A stretch of DNA of 64,000 nt from Pseudomonas oryzagri. Its GTDB lineage: Bacteria; Pseudomonadota; Gammaproteobacteria; Pseudomonadales; Pseudomonadaceae. A model generated the notes under the pieces. That model ran no database searches. It was given only the letters and a program-made list of their open reading frames with translations, and was not told where the DNA came from. A program made the translations under genes and the position numbers. The DNA is taken from assembly GCF_020831405.1 (NCBI RefSeq), contig NZ_JAJHPU010000043.1, forward strand, positions 606,836-670,835, in the 5' to 3' direction. Shown here in pieces: positions 41,942-49,358 of this stretch (position 1 is its first letter; every line of letters begins with the position of its first letter).

Positions 41942-42074
41942 AGGGGCGGCCGTCCGAAAGGCAGAAGGCCGGCGCCGGCGCGAGCCGGGACGCGCTTCTG
42001 CTGGCAAGCACCCTCTCAGGCGCTATCGTCTGTGTATCCATCATCCAAGCCATCACGCGAAAGGAAGCGCCATC

Positions 42075-42884
42075 ATGTCCAATCCCTATCAGACCCCGGC
42101 TGCCGAGTTGACCATGCCCGCGTCCTCCTCACGTCGCCAATTGGGCGATCCCGCCCGCCTCAACGCCAGTCGCGGGATCGACTGGCTCAGCGAAGGCTGG
42201 CGGCTGTTCATGCGGGCGCCGGGGATGCTGTTGGGCATCTCCGTGCTCATGGTGATCCTCTATGCATTGATGGCATTGGTCCCGCTGCTGGGCAACCTGG
42301 CGCTGCTGCTGCTGTGGCCGATGTTCACCGCCGGCCTCTTTCTCGCCCTCAGGCATGCCGATGAGGGGCAGCCGGTCACCTTCGCCGATCTGTTCGCGCC
42401 CTTCGCCGTCTGGCGCAGCCTGATGGGATTGGGCTGGCTCAGTCTGCTGGCGGGCGTGGTGGTGAGCATGATCGCGGCGGCGGCACTCTTCGCCTTCGGT
42501 GTGCTGACCACGATCACCAGCCAGGGCTTCGACCCGGCCGCAGGCTGGGGGCAGGCCGGAATGGGGATGATGCTCGTTCCTCTGCTGGTGGTGGCGCTGA
42601 TGGCCGCTCTGAGCATGGGCTTCATCTTCTCGCCCATCCTGGTGTACCAGCACCAGGTGCCGGCCATGGAGGCGGTCCGCCTGAGTTTCGTGGCCTGCCT
42701 GCGCAACGTGCTGCCCTTCCTGCTGTGGGGGCTGGCCTTCCTGGCCGGAAGTTTCGTGGCGGGACTGCTGGGGGCGCTCATCCCGCTGCTCGGCGGCCTG
42801 GTGATGCTGGCGTTCTGCCTGCTGCTGGTGCCGCTGTCGGCCGCTTCGCTGTACTGCGCCTATCGCGACATCTTCTGGCATTGA
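42075..42884 (+). CDS. BPSS1780-like integral membrane protein
   Basis: 269 aa. A short polar N terminus (MSNPYQTPAAEL) is followed by RGIDWLSEGWRLFMRAPGMLLGI and five to six hydrophobic helices. The pattern SNPYQTPxA...W...GW..F...P places it in the BPSS1780 family of membrane proteins of unknown function. The ATG at 42075 follows AAAGGAAG. The frame upstream to 41712 overlaps the lipoprotein gene and is a shadow. It is convergent with the cytochrome gene. Confidence 0.8.
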   Translation: MSNPYQTPAAELTMPASSSRRQLGDPARLNASRGIDWLSEGWRLFMRAPGMLLGISVLMVILYALMALVPLLGNLALLLLWPMFTAGLFLALRHADEGQPVTFADLFAPFAVWRSLMGLGWLSLLAGVVVSMIAAAALFAFGVLTTITSQGFDPAAGWGQAGMGMMLVPLLVVALMAALSMGFIFSPILVYQHQVPAMEAVRLSFVACLRNVLPFLLWGLAFLAGSFVAGLLGALIPLLGGLVMLAFCLLLVPLSAASLYCAYRDIFWH

Positions 42885-42924
42885 GCAGTCGAACGCCCGA
42901 CGCTCGTTGGTCGCGACGCCGCCG

Positions 42925-43734
42925 TCATTCGACGGCGGTCACTTTGCGTCCGGCCATGTGGCGCAGGTAGGCGATCAGCTGGTCGAGCTGGGCCTCGCTC
43001 AGCGCCGCCTCGGCAAAGCCCGGCATGCGCGCCTGCGGCCAGTGGCGCAGCGACTGCGGATCGCGAATGTAGCGGCGCAGCAGATCGGCGCGCAGGTACT
43101 CGGTGGGGTTGTAGGGCACGTTGAGGTCGGGGCCGAAGGCGGCGTCGCCCTGTTTGTTCAGGCGGTGGCAGGCCAGGCAATGCTTCTGGAACTGGGCGAA
43201 GCCCAGATTGGCCGGATCGTCCGCCGCCAGCGCCGGGTCGGGACGCAGCGCCGGAAAGCGCTCGGCCACCGAAGCCAGCACACGTAGCCGCACCATGCGG
43301 TAGGGCCACTGCTCGGGGCCGATCTGCTCGGCCTCGGGATCGGTCCACACCAGATAGAAGGGCCCGGCGCTCTTGCCGGCCTTGCCGAGCGCCGGCCAGG
43401 GCGCGGCCGGGTCCTCGACGGCCAGCCAGGCGCGCGCGCCGGGAGCGTCGAGCAGGGAAGCGGCGGGCAGCTCGGCGGCGAAGCCGTCGTCGGCCACCGC
43501 CTGCAGATGGGCCTGCGCCGTCACCCCCTTGAGCAGCTCGGCCAGCGGCAGGGCGCGATAGCGCATCGGTCGCTTGTAGGACACGTCGGCGGGAATCGTC
43601 ACCTCGCGGCTGGCCGGATGGGCGAGCAGCTCGGCGCTGCTGTAACGGTGGCTGCCGTCGGCCAGTTCCACCAGCAGTTCGCCGGCGCTGGCGAGGGGGG
43701 CGAGCAGGGCGAGCAGGAGCGGCAGAACGCGCAT
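42925..43734 (-). CDS. Periplasmic cytochrome c with N-terminal extra domain
   Basis: 269 aa. Signal peptide MRVLPLLLALLAPLASAGE. Residues about 20-160 form a beta-type domain (ELLVELADGSHRYSSAELLAHPASREVTIP ... VSYKRPMRYRALPLAELL). It resembles the molybdopterin-binding-oxidoreductase-like fold seen in YedY/sulfite-oxidase relatives, but without an obvious cofactor Cys. The C-terminal cytochrome domain has one heme site CLACH (186-190) and a Met axial candidate in QARMPGF. No partner oxidoreductase is adjacent. Divergent from the AEC carrier. Confidence 0.8.
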   Translation of the reverse strand: MRVLPLLLALLAPLASAGELLVELADGSHRYSSAELLAHPASREVTIPADVSYKRPMRYRALPLAELLKGVTAQAHLQAVADDGFAAELPAASLLDAPGARAWLAVEDPAAPWPALGKAGKSAGPFYLVWTDPEAEQIGPEQWPYRMVRLRVLASVAERFPALRPDPALAADDPANLGFAQFQKHCLACHRLNKQGDAAFGPDLNVPYNPTEYLRADLLRRYIRDPQSLRHWPQARMPGFAEAALSEAQLDQLIAYLRHMAGRKVTAVE

Positions 43735-43834
43735 GGCAGAGGCTTCCGGGCAAGGGGCTGGCGCGCAGCCTAGCAAACTTGGCAGGGCGCGTCCCGGCCG
43801 CGTAGCATCGTCTTCTTTGCCGCAAGGAAAGGTA

Positions 43835-44722
43835 ATGTTCGCCGAGTTGTTCGCCGTGATGGCGCCGGTGTTGATCGTCGCCGGCATCGGCTACGCCTGG
43901 GTGCGTTCCGGTCAGGCCTATCCCACCGATTTCGTCGCCCGCCTGGTGCTGAACATCGCCACTCCGTGCCTGGTGCTGTCCAGCCTGAGCCGCACCCAGC
44001 TGGACATGCAGGCCTTCGGCCAGATGGCGCTGGCCTGCGTGGCGGTGTCGGTGCTGATGGGCGCGGTCGGCCTGCTGCTCAGCCGGGCCATGGCGCAGGA
44101 CTGGAAGGTGCTGGTGCCGGCCTACCTGTTCCCCAATACCGGCAACATGGGCCTGCCGATCAGCCTGTACGCCTTCGGCGAGCATGGCCTGGCGCTGGCG
44201 GTGGCCTTCTTCCTGATGCTCTCGGTGGGGCATTTCACCTTGGGGATGATCCTTTCCGGCGCCGAGCGCTCGTGGCGCAAGCTGCTGGTCAACCCGATCA
44301 TCCTCAGCCTGGCGGTGGCCCTGCTGGTCCGCCTGTTCGACCTCGAGCTGCCGCGCTGGCTGGCCAATACCACCAGCCTGCTCGGCGGCATGGCCATCCC
44401 GATGATGCTGATCACCCTGGGCGTGTCGCTGGCGAGCATTCGCGTGCAGCACCTCGGCCAGGGCATGCTGCTGGGCGGCCTGCGCATCCTTTGCGGCGCG
44501 GCGGTCGGCTGGCTGATCGCCGTGGCGCTCGGCCTGTCGCCGCTCGCGCAGGGCGTGCTGGTGCTGCAGTCGTCGATGCCGGTGGCGGTCTTCAACTACC
44601 TGTTCGCCGTGCGCGCCAACCGCTCGCCGGAAGCGGTGGCGAGCCTGGTGATGTGCTCGACGTTGTTGTCGTTCGCCCTGGTGCCGCTGCTGCTGGCCTG
44701 GTGGATTCCGGCGGTGCGCTGA
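43835..44722 (+). CDS. AEC (auxin efflux carrier) family transporter
   Basis: 295 aa with about ten helices in two inverted halves. Recognisable segments: NIATPCLVLSSLSRTQ, FPNTGNMGLPISLYAFGE and AIPMMLITLGVSLASI, all typical of the AEC family. These proteins export organic anions such as malonate or malate in bacteria; the substrate is unknown here. The ATG at 43835 follows AAGGAAAGG. The frame upstream to 43733 is not supported. Confidence 0.9.
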   Translation: MFAELFAVMAPVLIVAGIGYAWVRSGQAYPTDFVARLVLNIATPCLVLSSLSRTQLDMQAFGQMALACVAVSVLMGAVGLLLSRAMAQDWKVLVPAYLFPNTGNMGLPISLYAFGEHGLALAVAFFLMLSVGHFTLGMILSGAERSWRKLLVNPIILSLAVALLVRLFDLELPRWLANTTSLLGGMAIPMMLITLGVSLASIRVQHLGQGMLLGGLRILCGAAVGWLIAVALGLSPLAQGVLVLQSSMPVAVFNYLFAVRANRSPEAVASLVMCSTLLSFALVPLLLAWWIPAVR

Positions 44723-44726
44723 AACC

Positions 44727-44831
44727 TCAGCTGACCAGGCGCGTCAGGTTGGGCAGGACCAGGAGGAGGGTGACGGCCAGTACGGCCAGGACGGCTTGCC
44801 GCCATTTCGGATTTTGCGAGGATTTGATCAT
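44727..44831 (-). CDS. 34-aa single-helix membrane peptide
   Basis: ATG at 44831 with AGAAGG nine bases upstream. It encodes MIKSSQNPKWRQ, then a ~17-residue hydrophobic helix (AVLAVLAVTLLLVLPNL), then TRLVS and a stop. The basic N-terminal part and the single helix fit a small membrane protein with its N terminus inside. The stop lies four bases from the end of the convergent AEC gene. No family recognised. Confidence 0.5.
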   Translation of the reverse strand: MIKSSQNPKWRQAVLAVLAVTLLLVLPNLTRLVS

Positions 44832-45114
44832 TGTCGTACGCCTTCTTGTTGTTGTTGGCGACCGCGGAAGGCTCGGCTTCCCGCGGCTGCTGGCGTTCCA
44901 GCCGTTGTTCGCTTTGGGGCGGGTACGGCCGGCTGTTTGACTAATGTAGAAGGCGTGGCGGCAAAGGGTTAGTTGTTTTTCGTCCGAAAAAGTGTCGGCA
45001 GGGCATCAGCGGGCCGGGCCGTCGCCGCGAAGGCCCGCGCCAGAGGGGCTACGCGATGTCGGTCCGGCTGTCGGGGAATGGCGACCGTTCGTCCATCCCC
45101 CGTCCTGCGCTCGT

Positions 45115-45894
45115 TCAGTAGCGGCCGGCCACGGCGCGCAGGGCCGGCGCCGCGAGGTCCGCGGTCGCCGGCAGGTGCCGGACAGCCGATTGCGCCGCCA
45201 CTTCGCCGATCACCAGGATCGCCGGGCTCTTCAGGCGGAAGGCGGCGGCGTCCTGCTGCATGGCGCCCAGCGTGCTGCGGCACTCGCGCTGCTGCGGCAG
45301 CGAGGCGTTCTCGATCATCGCCACCGGCAGGTCGTCGCGCATGCCGCCGGCCAGCAGGCCCTCGCGGATGTCGGCCAGCTTGGCCACGCCCATGTACACC
45401 ACCAGGGTGGTGCCGGTCTGCGCCAGCGCCGGCCAGTTGAGGCTGCTGTCGTCCTGGGTGTGGGCGGTGACCAGGGTCACGCCACGGGCCACGCCGCGCA
45501 GGGTCAGCGGGATGCCGCAGTTGGTGGCGCCGGCCAGGCCCGCGGTGATGCCGTTGACGATCTCGGTGGCGACGCCATGCTCGGCCAGCCAGTCGGCCTC
45601 CTCGCTGCCGCGGCCGAAGATGCACGGGTCGCCGCCCTTCAGGCGCGCCACGCATTTGCCCTGGCGGGCGTAGCGCAGCATCAGGCGGTGGATGAACTCC
45701 TGCGGCGTGGAGCGGCAGCCGCCGCGCTTGCCGACGCCGATGACGCGGGCCTTGGGGCAGTGCTCGAGGACCGCCGGGTTGACCAGGTCGTCGATCAGCA
45801 CCACCTCGGCCTCGCCCAGGGCGCGCACGGCCTTGAGGGTCAGCAGTTCCGGATCGCCGGGGCCCGCACCGATCAGCCAGACTTTTGCGCTCAT
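45115..45894 (-). CDS. cobA: Uroporphyrinogen-III C-methyltransferase
   Basis: SAM-dependent enzyme making precorrin-2, the precursor of siroheme and cobalamin. 259 aa. The methyltransferase motifs are VWLIGAGPGDPELLTLKAV at the N terminus, RLKGGDPCIFGRGSEE (substrate loop) and VNGITAGLAGATNCGIPLT. ATG at 45894 with GAGAGGTGG upstream. Last gene of the nirB-nirD-nasC cluster. It supplies siroheme to NirB, as in P. aeruginosa, where cobA is next to the nitrate reductase gene. Confidence 0.95.
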   Translation of the reverse strand: MSAKVWLIGAGPGDPELLTLKAVRALGEAEVVLIDDLVNPAVLEHCPKARVIGVGKRGGCRSTPQEFIHRLMLRYARQGKCVARLKGGDPCIFGRGSEEADWLAEHGVATEIVNGITAGLAGATNCGIPLTLRGVARGVTLVTAHTQDDSSLNWPALAQTGTTLVVYMGVAKLADIREGLLAGGMRDDLPVAMIENASLPQQRECRSTLGAMQQDAAAFRLKSPAILVIGEVAAQSAVRHLPATADLAAPALRAVAGRY

Positions 45895-45958
45895 GTTCAC
45901 CACCTCTCTCGTGTCGCTTGCCGGCGCTGTCACGCCGGCGGGGGCATTCGTCGATCTG

Positions 45959-46073
45959 CGTAGGGTGGGTTAGCCGCTTGCGGCGTAACCCACCGACGAT
46001 GCCGCCAGGCATCGTGATTGCCGGCCTTGCGGCCGGTTGGTGGGTTACGACCTGCGGTCTAACCCACCCTACG
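45959..46073. repeat. 115-bp palindromic intergenic element with 15-bp terminal inverted repeats
   Basis: The ends CGTAGGGTGGGTTAG and CTAACCCACCCTACG are perfect inverted repeats. Nested inside are CGTAACCCACC / GGTGGGTTACG, CGATGCC/GGCATCG and CCGGCC/GGCCGG hairpins. It lies between nasC and cobA. The same terminal nonamer occurs at 53887-53975. Confidence 0.85.
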
Positions 46074-46086
46074 GTTCATCACCGGT

Positions 46087-48789
46087 TCAGGCCGGGGCCT
46101 TGGCCAGCATCCGCTTGATCTCCGGTACGCAGGAGCCGCAGCTGGTGCCGCACTTGAGTTCCTGCTTGAGGCCGTCGAGGTCGAGGCCGCGCTCGATGCC
46201 GGCGCGGATCGCCGTCTCGCCGACATTCATGCAGCTGCAAATCGTCTTGCTCTTGCAGGCCCCGACGTTGCCCGGCGGGGTGCTCAGCGGGGCGAGCAGC
46301 CAGCGGCGCAGCTCCACGTCGGCCTTGCCTTCCTCCCACAGCGCCTTCAGCCAGTCGCGCGCGGCGGTCTCGCCGGCCAGGCGGATGGCGGTGATGCGGT
46401 CGTCCTCGATGCGCACGCGCTTGCCGACGGTGCGCCGCGGGTCGTCGTAGGCCAGCACCGGGCCCTGGTCGAGGCCGAGCAGGGCGTCGATCTTCGCCAG
46501 CAGTTCGGCGTCCGGGGCGACGGCGCTGGCGGCCTTGACCAGCAGGGCCGGGCGCTCGCGGCCGGCCAGGGTCAGGCTGGCGTAGGGGAACTCCTCCAGC
46601 AGCGGGCGCAGGGCGGTGAAATTCTGCTGCACGTCGCCCTCGACCAGGGCGTACAGCTGCCAGGGCAGCTCGACCTTGTCCACCTCGACGCCGGCGTGCT
46701 TGAGTTCCGGCTGCTTGGACAGCGGGTCGTAGGCCGGCAGGGTCAGCACGTTGGTGCCCAGGCCCTTGAGGAAGCGGTCGCCCCAGTGCATCGGCAGGAA
46801 GGCCTGGCCGGGACGCACGGCCTCGTCGGCCTGCACCGGCACGATCAGCGCGCCGCGGCGGCTGCGCAGCTTGACCAGGTCGCCGCCGACCAGGCGCCGG
46901 CGGCGCAGCTCGTCCGGATGCAGCGACAGTACGGCTTCCTCGACGTGGCCGAACAGCCGGGCGACGGTGCCGGTGCGGCTCATGCCGTGCCACTGGTCGC
47001 GCAGGCGGCCGGTGTTGAGGGTCAGCGAATAGCGCGCCTCGCGCTGCTCCTGCGGCGCGCGGTAGGGATCGGCCAGGAAGCGCGCGCGACCGCTGGTGGT
47101 GGGGAACACGCCGTCGGCGTACAGGCGCGGCGTGCCGGCGATGGCGCCGGCCGGGAACGGCCACTGCTGCGGGCCGAGGTCGTCGATCAGCGCATGGCTG
47201 AGGCCGGACAGGTCCAGATCGCGGCCGGCGGTGAGCAGCTTGTATTCCTCGAACAGCGCGGCCGGGCTGGCGAAGTCGAACAGGCTCGGCTGGCCGGGAC
47301 GCAGGCGCTGCTCCAGGCGGCGGGCGAAGTCGCAGGTGATCGCCCAGTCGGCGCGCGCCTCGCCCGGTGCCGGCACGGCGCGGCGCACGTGGCTGACGCG
47401 GCGCTCGGAGTTGGTCACCGAGCCTTCCTTCTCGCCCCAGCCGGCGGCGGGCAGCAGCAGGTCGGCGTAGCGGCAGGTCTCGGTGGTGGCGTAGGCCTCC
47501 TGGACCACCACGAACGGGCAGTTGGACAGCGCCTCGTGGATCTTCTGCTGGTCGGGCATCGACTGCGCCGGGTTGGTGCAGGCGATCCACAGTGCCTTGA
47601 CCTTGCCCACGCGCACGGCCTCGAACAGCTCGACGGCGGACAGACCGGTGGTTTCCGGCAGGCTGTCGACGCCCCAGTAGCCGGCGACCTCGGCGCGGTG
47701 CTCGGCGTTGCCGGCCTCGCGGTGGCCGGGCAGCAGGTTGCTCAGGCTGCCGGTCTCGCGGCCGCCCATGGCGTTGGGCTGGCCGGTCAGCGAGAAGGGG
47801 CCGGCGCCGCGCTTGCCGATCTGCCCGGTGGCCAGGTGCAGGTTGATCAGCGCGCTGTTCTTGGCGCTGCCGGCGGCGGACTGATTCAGGCCCATGCACC
47901 ACAGCGACAGGAAGGACGGCGCCTGCCCGATCAGTTCAGCGCAGTTCTGCAGGTCGTCGACGGAGATGCCGCAGATGTCGGCCACCGCCGCCGGGGTGTA
48001 GTCGCGCACCAGCTTCTTCAGGGCGTCGAAGCCTTCGGTGTGGGCGTCGATGTAGGCGCGGTCGATCCAGCCTTCCCACAGCAGGATGTGCAGGATGCCG
48101 TGGAACAGCGCCACGTCGGTGCCGGGCAGGATCGCCAGGTGCAGGTCGGCCAGCTCGCAGGTGTCGGTGCGCCGCGGGTCGACGACGATGATCTTCATCT
48201 CCGGGCGGGCCGCCTTGGCCGCTTCCAGGCGGCGGAACAGCACCGGATGGGCGTAGGCCATGTTGCTGCCGGCGATCAGCAGGCAGTCGCTGCTCTCGAT
48301 GTCCTCGTAGGAGCAGGGTGGGGCGTCGGCGCCCAGGCTGCGCTTGTAGCCGACCACCGCCGAGGACATGCACAGCCGCGAGTTGCTGTCGATGTTGTTG
48401 GTGCCGACCAGGGCGCGGGACAGCTTGTTGAAGGCGTAGTAGTCCTCGGTGAGCAGCTGGCCGGAGATGTAGAAGGCCACGCTGTCCGGGCCGTGCTCGC
48501 GGATGGTCTCGGCGAACACGTTGGCGGCGTGCTCCAGTGCGCTGTCCCAGTCGGTGCGGGCGCGAGCGAGCTCCTTGCCCAGGCGCAGTTCGGGATGCAG
48601 GGCGCGGGCGGCCAGGTCGCCGGTGAGGTGCAGGGTCGAACCCTTGCTGCACAGGCGGCCGTAGTTGGCCGGATGCGCCGGATCGCCCTGTACGCCGGTA
48701 ATGTGCTCGCCGTCGTGCTCGATCAGCACGCCGCAGCCGACGCCGCAGTAGCAGCAGGTGGAGGCGGTGGTCTGGGTCGGCCGGGTCAT
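46087..48789 (-). CDS. nasC: Assimilatory nitrate reductase catalytic subunit
   Basis: Reduces nitrate to nitrite in the cytoplasm for nitrogen assimilation. 900 aa. N-terminal [4Fe-4S] motif CCYCGVGCGV with Cys47 in GRLCSKG. The bis-MGD molybdopterin domains follow (SNSRLCMSSAVVGYK, GLNQSAAGSAKNSALINLHLATGQIGKRGAGPFSLTGQPNAMGGRE). The C-terminal BFD-like [2Fe-2S] domain is CSCMNVGE...CGTSCGSCVPE. The symbol follows P. aeruginosa usage; it is called nasA or nasB elsewhere. It lies 128 bp after nirD in the same direction, so it is probably within the nirB transcript. Needs Mo cofactor. Confidence 0.95.
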   Translation of the reverse strand: MTRPTQTTASTCCYCGVGCGVLIEHDGEHITGVQGDPAHPANYGRLCSKGSTLHLTGDLAARALHPELRLGKELARARTDWDSALEHAANVFAETIREHGPDSVAFYISGQLLTEDYYAFNKLSRALVGTNNIDSNSRLCMSSAVVGYKRSLGADAPPCSYEDIESSDCLLIAGSNMAYAHPVLFRRLEAAKAARPEMKIIVVDPRRTDTCELADLHLAILPGTDVALFHGILHILLWEGWIDRAYIDAHTEGFDALKKLVRDYTPAAVADICGISVDDLQNCAELIGQAPSFLSLWCMGLNQSAAGSAKNSALINLHLATGQIGKRGAGPFSLTGQPNAMGGRETGSLSNLLPGHREAGNAEHRAEVAGYWGVDSLPETTGLSAVELFEAVRVGKVKALWIACTNPAQSMPDQQKIHEALSNCPFVVVQEAYATTETCRYADLLLPAAGWGEKEGSVTNSERRVSHVRRAVPAPGEARADWAITCDFARRLEQRLRPGQPSLFDFASPAALFEEYKLLTAGRDLDLSGLSHALIDDLGPQQWPFPAGAIAGTPRLYADGVFPTTSGRARFLADPYRAPQEQREARYSLTLNTGRLRDQWHGMSRTGTVARLFGHVEEAVLSLHPDELRRRRLVGGDLVKLRSRRGALIVPVQADEAVRPGQAFLPMHWGDRFLKGLGTNVLTLPAYDPLSKQPELKHAGVEVDKVELPWQLYALVEGDVQQNFTALRPLLEEFPYASLTLAGRERPALLVKAASAVAPDAELLAKIDALLGLDQGPVLAYDDPRRTVGKRVRIEDDRITAIRLAGETAARDWLKALWEEGKADVELRRWLLAPLSTPPGNVGACKSKTICSCMNVGETAIRAGIERGLDLDGLKQELKCGTSCGSCVPEIKRMLAKAPA

Positions 48790-48917
48790 GGCAGTCGCTC
48801 CGTGTCGTTCTAGGGCATTGGGTGGACAACGCTTGGCTTGCCCACCGGATCATCTGTTGCCGGGGCAAACGCTGCGCGTTTCACCCCTCTGGTTCGTACT
48901 TCGGTGTCGCGGGTGGC

Positions 48918-49244
48918 TCAGGCGCCGCCTTGCATGCCATCGAGAGCCAGCAGCACGCGGCCGCCCTCGACCTTGACCGGATACTTGTGCGCGCAGCCGA
49001 CGTCCGGCTCCAGGGCCTCGCCGCTTTCCAGGTCGATCTGCCAGTTGTGCAGCGGGCAGGCGACGCGCTTGCCGTAGATCAGGCCCTGGGACAGCGGGCC
49101 ACCCTTGTGCGGGCAGCGGTCGTCGAGGGCGAACACTTCGTCTGCGGAAGTTCTAAACAGGGCGATGTCGCCCTTGGGGCCGGCGACGATGCGTGCGCCG
49201 AGCACGTTGATCTCTTCCAGGGCGCAGATATCCAGCCAGTTCAT
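48918..49244 (-). CDS. nirD: Assimilatory nitrite reductase small subunit (Rieske type)
   Basis: 108 aa, cytoplasmic partner of NirB. The Rieske [2Fe-2S] ligands are Cys44/His46 (CPHKGG) and Cys63/His66 (CPLHNW). The protein is complete from MNWLDICALEEI to the C-terminal strand. RBS GGAG lies in the minus-strand sequence before the ATG. 114 bp after nirB and 128 bp before the nitrate reductase gene. Confidence 0.95.
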   Translation of the reverse strand: MNWLDICALEEINVLGARIVAGPKGDIALFRTSADEVFALDDRCPHKGGPLSQGLIYGKRVACPLHNWQIDLESGEALEPDVGCAHKYPVKVEGGRVLLALDGMQGGA

Positions 49245-49358
49245 GTCGTTTCTCCTCGGTCTCGTTCGGTCGCTCGCGGTGTCGGGTGGCAGGGGCCGGC
49301 CCTGGCGGTGGCGTTTTCCTGGACGCCTCCGCCAGGACCCGCCCCTGGCAGGGCGGAG

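Noticed and set aside
44976..44991. AT-rich palindrome TTTTTCG-TC-CGAAAAA as terminator
   Set aside because: Loop of two bases and no GC-rich stem; more likely part of a promoter region.
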